Assembly (NCBI GenBank): GCA_920105805.1
Contig: CAKKTI010000003.1
Location: 124,001 to 188,000 of the forward strand
Direction of reading: 5' to 3'
Source of the DNA: Condylostoma magnum
Taxonomy: Eukaryota; Ciliophora; Heterotrichea; Heterotrichida; Condylostomatidae
Length of the DNA: 64,000 bases
Both the position numbers and the translations under genes were made by a program. This document shows positions 48,467 to 60,727 of this stretch, in pieces. Numbering within the stretch: position 1 is the first letter of the stretch; the number at the start of each line of letters is the position of its first letter. A model generated the notes under the pieces. It was not told the DNA's origin and did no database searches. It saw only the letters and a program-made list of their open reading frames with translations.

Positions 48467-51400
48467 TCATAGTTTTATAGATTGCGTTATTGTTTATGTA
48501 GCTGGCTGTTGTTAATTCTTTTTACACACTTTTTATAAAGTTTTCACTATCAAGTTAAAAAGTATGGTGATGCTTTGTATTCCTATTGAAGTGCATGTTG
48601 AGATTACTATAAAATACTCTATTATATCATTTTAGTATCCTTTGAATATGTGTTTTAAAAGGAAAAGGGAGGCAAATATACATAGTTGTATTATTTCTAC
48701 TATAATTTGGACTATATTATCTAATCTTCGTATAAAGGGCATGGAAGTTAACAGGTAAAGTATCATCTAACTAAAAATTACTATTGAGTTATGACATAAA
48801 TTCATAAAAACCTAGAAATTCGCAAAGTTTGTAAGGGCTAATTGGATTATCACGTAAAAAAATCGTCTCAATACATATAAAAAGTAGTAAAACTAATTTT
48901 ACTTAAACTCATAGAACAGTGTTTTAATTTTACTTGTATTTAAGATATCTTTGTACTTACAGCACATATACATCATAATCGGTGTAATTATAAACAAAAT
49001 TGCCAGAAATATACCAATAATGCTACTAATTGTACTTATTAAGTCAGTTGATTAAATAGATGCGATTTAAAATGCACTGAAAAAGCCTATTTCTAGATAA
49101 AATACAATCCAAGCCCTTATGAAGAAATTATAGAAGTATAATTAAATAGCTTTATCACAAAATTACTTTAAACTGCTAATTTTCATTTTTCATAGTACTA
49201 AAATAATAGGTAATGGAATTAAGGCTAATACTAAAAAACTACAATGCTTTCCTATATTAACTAAAAGTTGACCATTATCAAATCCATTTCTATTGATTAA
49301 GCCATAATCTAATTGCATTTCATCAGTACTAAAACTATCAAATAAATTAGGTATTATATTATAGTTTAATTAGGAGCTTAGAAAGTCTGATAATTGCATT
49401 GTCATATGTATATTTGATAAAGGAATAAAGCCTGATACTTATATAGATCCGATTAGACCTCATAATTAAGTAAATTTGCCAGATATACATCCTGATACAA
49501 AACTCATAGCAACAATAATCTTAATAAATATTTCAAAAGTCTCTATAAAACTTTCTTCATTTTCCTTGTCTTCTTATAGTATACACTACTACTAATATAA
49601 GTGCCCATTATATTCTATTATAACTTCATACAGCCCCTTAATATCATTACTGAATTAAACATGATATACTTTATCTTAAATTTAGCTTAATTAGAACTTC
49701 TATGCAACTCCATTCTTAACAACCTATACCAGATCTTGATTCATTTAAAAGTTTAGCTCTTAAAAGTTGATAATAATGCTTTCCTCTTAACAGTTAATCT
49801 CAAACTTCAATTAAACATTAATACATACTTGCAAATCAGAGTCTCACTACTTTCTTGATTAACATCTATCACATTTAAATGCATTTCTAATATACTGGCA
49901 CTCTTCACACCCCCAAGGACACTCTACACAATCTAAACTCCCAGAATAATCAGTATAACCATCTACACACTAGCATGCATTATCAACAAGCACAGAGTTA
50001 ATAGGGCAATAACAACTATTCCCAGCTCTCCTGAACGTCTGCTTACACTCGCATTTTCCTTATACCAATTTCATATTCTAATCCATGCATTCCTTACACT
50101 GCATTTATATTCCATCATAACAACTGGCACATGGAGATACACATTCCATACATTAATTATACTAAGTATCAACTCACTTATCATCCCCACACTCTTAAAC
50201 ACATTACCCACTATCATTTTTGTACCCCACTGGACAACTACACAACGCATTTTTATATCTATCCAATTAACACCCAATCTCACATTCCTAAGGACACTAT
50301 TAACAACTGTACTCTCCTTCCTCATAGCTCTGATAGAAATTATCATAGCATACACACTTTCCTTGTATTTCTCTTGAGTTTTCAGGGCATTCACATTAAA
50401 CACCGTTTTAATTAGCGTATGTTGGATTACAATAACACTTTCCCTCCCATGCAAAGCTTTTGATATCAGCACAACTGATACAGAACTCCCCGTTTAGCCC
50501 GGAGCATTCCTAACACGGTAATTAGCACTTAAAGCATTTCATTTCCTCAAAATTCCTATAAAACCCTGGCTGGCAGTCCTCAATACACCTACCTTGCTGC
50601 GTATATGCGCCTTCTTGACACTATAAACATCCAGTTTTATCACATTTTTAGCAGTTTTCCTCACATTTTTAACACTCTAGCTCAGGATACTCTAGAATAT
50701 TGAATCAACCCTCAATGCATTCACATTTCCCTGAGTAAGCCTATGCGTTATCATCATTACAAGAAGTGCATGCTTAGCTTCCACTTCCTATACAAGTTGA
50801 GCATGGCTCATGGCATTATAAGCATGCAGGAGGAGAATTATTGCTTTCATAATACCCGACTGGGCAGTAACTAACACATTACCCTGAGCTGTTTATATAA
50901 AATCCGTTATTGCACAAATTACAGTACCCATCCGCACATACACTGCAATTATCAGGACAGCATATACCAAGTTGATAATCAGCCCAGAAGCCTAAAGGAC
51001 AAAAGCACTCACCGTTCTGTAGCTCACTTATTTAACTTCTACAACTCAAACAGTCAAATATGCCAGTTCACTTGCATGTTTGACACAATTCAAAGCAGGT
51101 TAAGAGAATCTCCGGGGGGCATTGTAAAGGAATGTTGTAATGGCAGATTGAGTTGTATTAGAGGTCTTGACAAAATGACTGACATGTACTGAACTTTTTC
51201 TAATTGGAGTCTAGAATATAAAACTCAAGCAATTAGCCTGACCAGTTTCCTCCTCCTAGGATATTAGAAGTGCTTACTACTGTTTCTTGGTAACACTGTT
51301 CATTTGTGGATATTATTTATAGGTTATTAACCACTCCTAGTTCTACTTCTAAAAGACTTTAAGCATTGCAGCTGATATTAAGAAAAATTAAGCATCATTT

Positions 51401-51808
51401 ATTTTATTCGAGTAATATTCCTGTTTCTAGTGAATAATTTTGTATTTGAACATGCAGAGAAAAGTCATTATCTACATAGATTTTTAGTAATTCTTGGGAA
51501 TTATTATACCGCTTGAATAATTACCCTGGGTTATTCACTGTTATATACATTTGGATATTTATAGTCTAAGAGAATTTCTCAACAAAGTTGATAGATACTT
51601 ACTTATTAGGTTGAAACACCGCATTTTTACCCTTAGTAACAACATCTTATACTTCAAAAGAGCTTGATATACCATTGATACAGCTAAAATTAGTGGAACT
51701 TGTAGTCACAAGTGGATTGAAATCCTAAAAATCAGAATTTTCATCAAATTCTAGAAAAAAATCAAAGGAATTGCACAAAATTCAATGCTTCACTAAAAAA
51801 AGTAACAT
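48467..51808 (-). CDS. Large cysteine-rich (furin/EGF-like repeat) multi-pass membrane protein
   Basis: 1,113 codons in one frame from ATG 51808 (TATAAAA abuts it) to TGA 48467-48469. Residues about 215-640 are Cys repeats of furin/GF-receptor type (CSVCADGYCNLC, CHEPCSTCIGSGS, CPWGCEEC), following a non-Cys ectodomain. After a short linker about seven hydrophobic helices fill residues 760-1080, followed by a Lys/Gln-rich tail. Many ciliate surface proteins have this plan; ligand and role are unknown. TGA is Trp at about eight sites (CKWTGIF, EGWFNI, LWKMKI). The true stop could be an earlier TAA in the tail. Confidence 0.8.
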
Positions 51809-52017
51809 TTTTATATAGGACTATAAAAAAATACTATATCATTGCAAAGCTAAGTTTTGATATACCCAAAACATCTTATATTGACACTTTTATATTCCTA
51901 ATTAATACACATCCAAAAATCATTAATTCCTTATTGACATATCCTAAAAACCAGCGAAACTCCTACACATTCTCTCTTCCACTTCCTAATTCAATACATA
52001 AATATCTTTAGAAGAAC
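51809..52017. promoter_or_regulatory. Divergent intergenic region
   Basis: 209 bp between the cysteine-rich gene (minus) and the TPR gene (plus). TATATAAAA lies at the minus-strand start; the plus-strand start has no abutting TATA. Confidence 0.4.
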
Positions 52018-55000
52018 ATGGCAAATAAGGATTTAACAAATTTTAAAACTTCGAATCACTTCAGACCTAAAAAAACTGTTAGAATAAGCCACAGAAGAAC
52101 AAAATCGAGTCTAGGGCAGTATAATTTACAGTAAATAATATACACACAAAACCCCCTAACCTAACTAAGCAGTTCATTCAATAGGGGCACCACACTAATA
52201 AAAAGACATAGAAACCTGAGTAAAAAAACCAGAGCAGTGCGATGCTCCTCAACCCTAAGCTCCAGAAAAGAATCCCCAAATCCAATAAGCCCAAATCTTC
52301 ACGCTACTCAATTACTATTGTAAGGAAGCTAAGAACTCCAAAGTCAAAATTACCGCTAAGCATTAAAAACTTACTAGCAATGCTTAATTGCCCAACCTCA
52401 AAACACTGAAGCATTGTACAACAAAGCTGTGTGTTTAATGCACTTGTAAATATACAACAATGCAATCACTGATCTCATGCAGGTAATTACTATCACTCCT
52501 AATTACAACGATGAGCTGTATATTGCCCTGAGTAGTTGTTATATAGCAATCGGAGACTTTGTGTCGGGAATTGGGGTTATAACTAAAGGAATCAAAGTGT
52601 TTCCTTAGAATGCTTCACAATACGTGCTTAGAGGAAAAATGTGAGTACAGTAATAAAGAGTCCGCAATGCTAAGCAAGATTTTAAGTAAGCTATTAAGTG
52701 TGATTAGAAGAGTGGGCAAGGTCTACTGGGAATAATTGAAATTTATATATCGGAGAAAAGTTGAAACAAGGCTTTGAGGTATTTAAACTAAGCTGTTAAG
52801 CTGGAAGATGTAAAGACTTAAGCGTTGTTTAGGAGAATGAAGATTTATTACGAGATGTAATAGTGAAAGTAAGCGTTAAGTGATACAAGTGAATATACTA
52901 GGATAGTATAGGACAATCCAGAGGCATTTTATATAAAGGGGAGAGTGTTGTGGGAAATGGGTAGAAAAAGTGAGGCTTCTGTTTGCTTTGAGTAAAGTAT
53001 AAAGCATGATAATGAGAAAAAGTATTTTGAGGACTCTATATATTTCTTAGGGATGATAAAGGTGAGTTTTAGGGAGTATTATGATGCTATTAGAGTGTTT
53101 GATAGAGCGAGGTATAGTAAAAATCAGAATTAAAAGTATCTTAGGAGCTTTGCTTAGGCTATTATTGATCTGATGAAAAAGAACTATGAAAATGCGGTTA
53201 AGGTGTTTGACTATCTTGAGTAAAACAAGCCTGATATCATGGAGGATTATCAGTACCTAGTCCTCGTATGTCGGGCATATGCTAGAATAAACCTAAACTA
53301 ACTTCAAGAGTCTTTATAGGACATACAAAAAGCATAAAAAGTGTAGGTTTTAGAGAATGCGTCTAAGTTTAACTTGCTGATAGTAAAAGGCCTGTTAGAG
53401 TTTAATAATCAAAATCTCAGAAAATCAAATAAGCTGTTTTTAGACGCTTAGAATGTAAACGGAATATCATATGAGCCATTAGCCTACCAAGCAATTATCT
53501 ACATGAAATATCATCAAATACAGTTAGAAAAGTACAAGAATAGCATGAGCCAGGCTATGGATTTAATAAATCAAAGCATTCAGGTAAAGGATTCAGAGCC
53601 TATCATGTACTTCCTAAGAGCTGTACTGTCCTATTACCAAGAAAATGTAATACAGGCAATCCCAGATATTGAGTCGGCTATTGAAAAAGCTGATGAGAAT
53701 ATAACAGATCATTACACTCTAAGAGGACTTTGCTATGCATACCTGAAATTCTACAATGATGCAATAAAAGATTTCTCTACATTAGTAAAAATTGACCCAG
53801 ATAACCCAGATGGATACTTTTATAGGGGGAAATGCTACTTTTTAGTAGGAGATTTTGAAAGTGCTTATGATGACTATAAATCTATGACTTAAATGAGGCC
53901 AAATGACTGAGAAGTACACTTGAACTAGGCAGTTTTATTCATGAACTGTGAGAATTTCCAATAGGCAATAAATTCGTTACATACTGCCTTACAATGTGAA
54001 TTTACACAAATTTCATGTTTTAATTTAGTCATTTGTTATATGTACCAACATAATATAAAAAAGGCCAAAAGTATTTACTAGAAGATTCAAATGGATTCTG
54101 AGTAGCAGCAGTACGATATAGTTTTTCTAGATATAATAAACAGTTTACAAGGTAAAAGAAGAAACTTAAAAAAGCTACTAGACCAAATCAATTCGATTAA
54201 AGAAGGATGTGGATAATTATTTTGATAAAGTGACTTTTATTGGTATCGAGGTATCATTTTATACTACTTAGGACAATACTAACTAGCCTAACTAGATTTC
54301 AGAGAGTCTTTAATACAGAAAAGTGACAGTTTATCGTAAGATAAAATGCTTTAATTCTAAATAGAAGCTATTTATAACATGGGACTATGCAGAATAATGC
54401 TAAGTGATTACGAGTAAGCAATTGATATCCTATAAGAACTCATATATGCAGCTTAGGAGGAGGACAAGGCAGAGATTTTCCTACTCCTAGCATGTTTATA
54501 CATACTGACATAGAAAAGGGATAAAGTACAGCAGAATTTAGTATCAGCAGCGAATATGAATGAGAATCTAATAAGAAGATTTCTAGACTAGAGATATGAA
54601 AAGTAAATTTATCCTTTAAATTGCAATATTGGCCTATCCACCTTCTTTTAAGCAAGCACGCTGCAATTAAATGGGGATGACTATATAGCTCTTAGACCAA
54701 GTTTTAGTTACCCCCTGCCTGAGTTTCCGTCCCTGTAATTTAATATAGAGGAAAAAGTACTGTAGTATTTTGAAGTAGACTCTATACAGTTCAAACCCGA
54801 AGCCCCCTGGATAAAGCGAGAAAAGGGTTTGATATAATTCACGGAGAGATTTAATACAGAAGAAAGTTAACAATACAGTGTTTCAGACTACGATGAAATA
54901 GAAGCTCAGTAAGAATAGAAAAGCAACAGTGACTCATCAGCTAAAATAATACACAGAAACTACAAATCAATGATTAACATCGCAAACAACTGGGACGATT

Positions 55001-55113
55001 TTTCATAAGTCGGGGAAATCGAAAACTCCAACAGTCAATCCAGCTTAGAGGAAGACGTAAAGATTCCTGAGGACCTAGAAAACCTTATAGCTTCCTTCTG
55101 TAATAATGTTTAG
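52018..55113 (+). CDS. Large TPR-repeat protein
   Basis: 1,031 codons. After a basic Ser-rich N-terminal 110 residues, TPR units follow (for example TEALYNKAVCLMHL, EAFYIKGRVLWEMGRKSEAS, PDGYFYRGKCYFLVGDFESA, WYRGIILYYLGQYQLAQLDF). They run to about residue 840, with an acidic C-terminal tail. TPR arrays are helical scaffolds for protein complexes; no orthologue is assigned, though the plan resembles ciliary/centrosomal TPR proteins. TGA is Trp at repeat positions (EMQQWKQAL, RPNDWEVHL). TAG-TAA at 55111-55116 is taken as the end, 53 nt before the convergent isomerase stop; reading on would enter that gene's antisense. Confidence 0.85.
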
Positions 55114-55166
55114 TAATTTTAACCGCCATCTTACATCACAGCATAAAAAACGCATAAATTTCTAAC

Positions 55167-55874
55167 CTACAACCTGAAATGGCCATCAATAGAATATCCT
55201 TCCTCACTTCTAATCTCCGCCCTTAAGTTAATCTCTATCGACTTCCTGTATAAGCTGTATTTCAAAAGCTAGTAAACCTCGATGTTCTCCCCGAACCTAG
55301 CAACATGATTAGCTAATTAAAACGCTCTTCCCAATACCTCGTCCTCAAGACATGCAATATCTACTATATTCTTCTGCACAGCCTCTTCCACGTCAAACAC
55401 CTTCCCAGCTAGTACCAAATCTTACACAGTTTTCTTATCCAACTTTGCCTTTAGTAAGGAAGTTGCTCCCTCCGGTAGAGGGAGCCCCAGTATGATTTCA
55501 GTCAATGCGAGTTTGGTTTAGTTAGAATTCTAAATCCTGTAGTCGCAGGCCATTGCCAGCAATAGCCCTGCTCCTATACATTTCCCATTGATAGCGCATA
55601 CTGTAGGCACTCCGTATGACAAAAGCCTTCCTAGTAGTTTCATCATTTAAGCGTAAAGAAAAGGAACACAGTTAGGCCCGTTCTGTCTAATTCATTTCAA
55701 GTCTAATCCGCCTGAAAAGATTTTAGAGTTTTAGCCTGTAAAAACCACCACCTTTGGACCCTCTTTTTACTCTATACAGTGCAAGGCGGATTAGATCTAG
55801 TCGATTACTTGCACTGTAAAGGAAAAAGGGATCTCGATTAAGTATACAGGAGATTATTCCTTAACACTTACCAT
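55167..55874 (-). CDS. Short enoyl-CoA hydratase/isomerase, second paralogue
   Basis: 235 codons. The crotonase fold shows KIFSGGLDLKWIRQN, then TVCAINGKCIGAGLLLAM, CDYRIQN and LTEIILGLPLPEGATSLL. TGA encodes Trp in LDLKWIRQ. It is about as long as the 41958 gene but diverged, so the duplication is old. The position of the ECI catalytic Glu is kept as TEIILG. Start ATG 55874 lies 33 nt after the NAA25 stop on the same strand. TAG 55167-55169 is taken as stop. Confidence 0.82.
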
Positions 55875-55907
55875 TATACTTAGTAGTACATTTAAATAAA
55901 AAACGAC

Positions 55908-58900
55908 TTATATTAAGTTGAGTCTCGGGATTTTCTTGTAGTGGGAAATTGTCTTTTGTATAGCGTTTATTATATGGATTTAGCTTCTTTTTATCTCTGA
56001 TATCACCTTTTCCCCCGTTTATGCAGCATCTGGCACCATTTCACTATAGAATCGAAACGTTTAATCTCTCAGATAATCTCTTCCTTTTACTTCAAATCAA
56101 CTAACTTTCTTCTGATTTTCCAAAAACCCGTCAAGTTCATCCAAGGCTTCATTAATAAACTCGTAAAACTCTCTGACTGTACTCCTAAGCATTTCTATTG
56201 ACTCCTATTCCTGTACAGCGGTTCTATTAACGGCCTATGACGAGTAATTAATCTCCGGCATATTGTTGATCCAGGTCGTATTGAGCAAAAGGGAGAACAG
56301 TATAGGCTTTGACAAGAAATCTTATATTATCTTCAGCATCCCTGGGTACATAGGATCAACGTCAATCACTTATATCTCTTCCTCGTTTTCATTGTCATCT
56401 GGAACTTATATAGAGTTCAGCCCCATTTACAACTTTTTCAAGTAATCCTCCTTAGGAACTATAGACCCGAATAGATCCCTAAGCATTATTTTCAGTATTA
56501 GAAAGTGTCTTGAGATATGCGGGAAGGTGGTTAACTACTCTGTCAAATCAACCTCTATGTTATCATTTTAGCTGTCCTGGCCAGATAATCTAGACTCATT
56601 TCGAGAAAGCTGATTCTTCTTCTTAGGCTCACTCATCGGGTGTGCAGAAATCAGTCTAAACGAGCCCTCAAACAGCATCATTATGAACTTCCATATATAA
56701 CTTTCTAAGAACTTCCTGTGCTCCTCGAATTCAGCTTCACTGCTGAATACTCCTTGGTACGGCTCAGGAATTCCCTCCTCTCTGATTTTTTTAGCCTCTT
56801 CCTTGATGCCAATGGACTCCTTGTTGTTAGAGCTGAGATTAGGCTTTATGTGCTGCCAGTTGTTCAGATTTGGTTTGTCTAGAAAATGCAGTTGCATTAG
56901 GATTCTGTTTAATTCCTTTAGATCTGCGTCCACTACGTCAATATTCTTCTCACTTACGTCTAGTAAGAGTTTTAAGCATATAGCGTCTAGTCTAACATGC
57001 TGTATTCGAGAGTACTTCCCGTAGCAAAACACTGGCTTAGCTTTGATTCTGTAGTCAAAGGGATTCTAGGTCAGTACTTCAGGGGTGTATTGGTTCCTTT
57101 ATAGAGACATTTGAGGCTTTTTAAGCTGTAATTCACCACACGCGTATATTGAATTAAGGTCAACGGTATTTACAAACTCCTCAGTTGAAGATATACTTAA
57201 AACCTTCTTTATATTCGGCAGTTTCTCCCTTAAAACTCTAGAAAATTGTTAGCCAGGCACTGTTATTGATTTATAGAAGGATAAGTAGGTTATTAGAAAT
57301 TGGCACAGAAATTTATAGTAGCTTTTACCTATTTCTTGCACGTCTTTGTATATTTCCTTCACTAGTTCTATGTTTTGGTCATCGTAAGCTTGCTTTATGT
57401 TTGGCATTATATGTAAGAAGTGTTCCCTATGAAATTATAGCACGGAATTACAAAGGCCTTCTAAGTCCGGTAAGTACAGTTTTCAGTCGTTTAAGTAAGA
57501 GAAGTACATAAAACTGTTTCTTTCCAGTTACTCTCCTCTTAGCTTCATATCTAAGTTAAGCCTTTCAATAGAATTATGAGCAGCTAATTTAGTATAATGC
57601 AGCAATAAGGCTGTTTTTAACTAAATATTATAAGGGCTGTTTTTGTAAGCGTGTTCTAGTATTATAATACAATAAAACACCCTCATGTTGAAGAAAGAGT
57701 CTTTTTCAGTCTCAAAAAGCAGTTTTCCGTATCTCTACTACTCAAATTCAGCATCAGTCATTCCAACTGGACTATTTTATAACAGAATTTCATTTGTAAG
57801 TAGAATAAACTCATCTGCTGCTCTAGATTCATTTCTTCTCGGTATATACTAACTTTCCAGGAAATCAGTATAATATTGAATCATTTACCAAGCAATTTCC
57901 CATAACTGCGCTACGTGTGTAAACTAGCTGGGTGAATACACTCCAACAATTCTCATTACTTTCTAGCAGCTCAAAGTGCATCTCAAACATTTATTTCTGT
58001 TAGTCGATATCTCAGTTATTTTTTCTATCAAAAACTCCATTCTTTCCTTAAACGGCAGTAATTGAGAACTGTTTAAAAAGTGTAGATAAGGTACTAAATC
58101 ATCCACTACACAAGGTAGCTCGTAGTACTTGTTTATATACTTATTTATTACCGAGTACATTACTCCACCTGGATCCTACTCCCCTCTGTACTCCTCAACT
58201 CCTTGTGAAAATCCATAACAAATCAGCCTCTTTTTAAACTCCATTTCATCTAGGAAACTATGTCTTTTACTCTCCTCTACAATAGGCTTCTTTCCTGTTA
58301 CAATATCCCTCTAGTTCTTTATATTAGCTAAAGAGTTGATCAATATACCTACTATAGTCTCAGAGCCAGTAAACTCTTTCCATAGGTTGTACTTAGCCCC
58401 TGAGTCAATTACTTTTATCTAGTGATTACTAGTATTAAGCAGATTATCATTATTAAGCGAAGTGCCTTCTAATGTGCATTTCTCAACAACCTGGAAAATT
58501 GAGTCAATATACTACCTTTATATATGCCAACTCTCCTGCACAGTTGGCTCACTTAGATTCAATATGAGTATTTAGTGATAATAATTCCAAGCTGTAAAAA
58601 ACTCACCTTTCATATCGTAAAACTACGCCAAATTGTGATTTTTTTCTACAATATCAGCAAAAGTGTTTGTTTACTCCTCACAAAGCTAAATTCCCTCATC
58701 ATATTTCCCCAGTCGCATAAAAACTTTTATATCAAGTCTCAAAAAGCTTAAAGTTGCCTCAAAACCCTCCTCAGTTTTTAGCTTTGTTAGCAGAAGCTCA
58801 GCTATTTCAAGCATTCTTGCCTGCCTTGGGTCAATATCAGCAAGAAGAATCATAGACATAACTGTTCATTCCACGTATTCTAACTTATTAAACGTTCTGT

Positions 58901-59300
58901 ACATTCTCAGTGCATGTCTTTACTACTCAACAAATTTAAACAAATATCCAAAAGTCTCGTATAACTGTCTACCCTTTTCTTCATTAGGGTAAAATTTGAA
59001 ATAACAGTCTAATAATTCACTTACTTTTTACAGATTGTTTAGATTTCTGTAGTACTCAGTTAGGAACTCGTTACCAATTCTGTCTTCTTGGGCCCTTTCG
59101 AATATACTCTCTGCAATTTCCCGCGCCTCGTGAATTTTGTTTAACTTTTGCAGTATTAGGGCCTTGGCAGCGTGAAATCTTACATTAGCCGTTCGGCTTA
59201 TAAGGAAACTCGTACGCTTTAAAGCCTTTCTAAGTTCTCCTCGTTCAATCCAGCTTAAAATTTCCTGGCATTTTTCCTCTATGTTGATATTTTCTTCCAT
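55908..59300 (-). CDS. NAA25: NAA25-like auxiliary subunit of NatB N-terminal acetyltransferase
   Basis: 1,130 codons in one frame from ATG 59300 to TAA 55908. The N-terminal TPR-like half matches NAA25/MDM20. ILSWIERGELRKALKRTS is followed by KALILQKLNKIHEAREIA, then YYRNLNNLQKVSELLDCYFK, a segment ending QQRHALRMYRTF and YVEWTVMSMILLAD at the family's conserved WAVMS-like position. NAA25 anchors the catalytic subunit NAA20 to ribosomes, where NatB acetylates Met-Asp/Glu/Asn starts. The C-terminal third is more divergent and somewhat longer than in animals. Its start codon is only 17 bp from that of the divergent STE24 gene. Confidence 0.75.
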
Positions 59301-59317
59301 GGTTATTTAGAATATAA
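59301..59317. promoter_or_regulatory. 17-bp gap between divergent start codons
   Basis: The bases between the NAA25 and STE24 ATGs read GGTTATTTAGAATATAA on the plus strand. Any promoter elements must lie in this gap or inside the coding regions. Confidence 0.5.
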
Positions 59318-60562
59318 ATGGTTCCTTATCTTGAACTAGTTATATGCTTTCAGACTGCAGTTAAGATCTTCAATTTGTATGTAGACGGGAGACAGATTGC
59401 AAAGTTCCAAAAAGGCTAACTTCCTGATGATTTAAAAGAAATTGTAACAGAGGAGTAGTATACTAAGTCGTAGAGCTATGGATTTGAGAAACTAGCTTTT
59501 TCTATGGTATAAACCACGATATCTTTCTTGTTTTCCATAGCTGCGCTTTACTTCCACTGGATGCCATATATTTGGAATGTAGCTGGTGGTGTTTCGGAAA
59601 ATTTGATTATACAGCCTTTGCTTTATACTTACATATACGGACTGTTCGAGTTGTTAATAAGCATTCCTTTCAGTTTATACAGTACTTTTGTTATAGAGTA
59701 AAAACACGGATTTAACAAGCAGACTCTAAGGCTGTATATATCGGATTTTGTGAAGTCTTAGATAATATAAATAATTGCCGCAGCTATACTGCTCTTACCA
59801 ATTGTGTATCTAATGGAATCAACCGGTGAGATGTTTTACTTATATGTATGGGCATTTATCTCTGTATTTTTAATTATTTTTATGGCTTTGTACCATAATC
59901 TAATCGCCCCTCTTTTCAATACTTTTACTCCGCTAGAAGAAGGAAAACTGAAACAAAGAATCGAGGAAATTGCAGACGGTATAAAATTCCCTCTTAAGCA
60001 GATTTATGTTATTGATGGATCCAAGAGGTCAGACCATAGTAATGCTTACTTCTTCGGATTTCTCAACAACAAAAGAATTGTTATTTATGACACTTTGTTA
60101 GACGATGAGAAGCAGATGTCAGTTGAAGAAATCAGTAGTATTGTTGCACATGAGCTAGGGCATTGGTACCACAGTCATTTTGTTAAAAGATTGATTATAC
60201 TGGAAGTATACATCTTTGTACTGTTTTATCTGTTCACTTATGTGGTATAAAATCCATAATTGTACTAATCCTTCGGATTTACTACTTAGAATAAATTTAT
60301 AGGACTAAATTTGTTTACATAAATCTTTTCCCCTGTGGGCTTTGTGCTAGGTTTCATGATTATTAAACTATCAAGATCTCATGAATTTGAAGCTGATCAA
60401 TTTAGCAAGAAGCTTGATTTGTCATCAGAGTTGTAAAAGGCTTTGATCAAAATACATACTTAGAACTCAGGGAATGTTGATCCTGATCCTGTATATTCTG
60501 CTGTTCATTTCTCACATCCTCCGTTGAAAGAAAGATTGGATCAGTTAGGGAAAAGTAGTTAG
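59318..60562 (+). CDS. STE24: CAAX prenyl protease STE24 (zinc metalloprotease)
   Basis: 414 codons, near the usual 430. Multiple membrane helices surround the zinc site. HELGHW at about residue 278 is the HExxH motif with ligand His and catalytic Glu, and SHEFEADQFS provides the second-site Glu. The C terminus keeps NVDPDPVYSAVHFSHPPLKE, typical of the family. STE24 is an ER/nuclear-membrane protease that removes the last three residues of farnesylated CAAX proteins and can clear clogged translocons.  TAG-TAA at 60560-60565 is taken as stop (TGA at 60578 otherwise). Confidence 0.93.
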
Positions 60563-60727
60563 TAAGTTTTATTGATATGATTAGTATATAAATTTGACTA
60601 TAAGGCCTTTAAATAGTTTGTAGAGTTTTATAATTTTATGATTACTTTTTTTAATTATTTCATCTATTAATTCAATATTTTTTCTCTTATAATTACAAAC
60701 AAGACTGAATAAAGTTATAAGATAAAA

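Noticed and set aside
50131-50415. Plus-strand open frame MEIHIPYINYTKYQ... and minus-strand 50071-50472 frame
   Set aside because: Both are off-frame shadows of the cysteine-rich gene, which runs through in another minus-strand frame.
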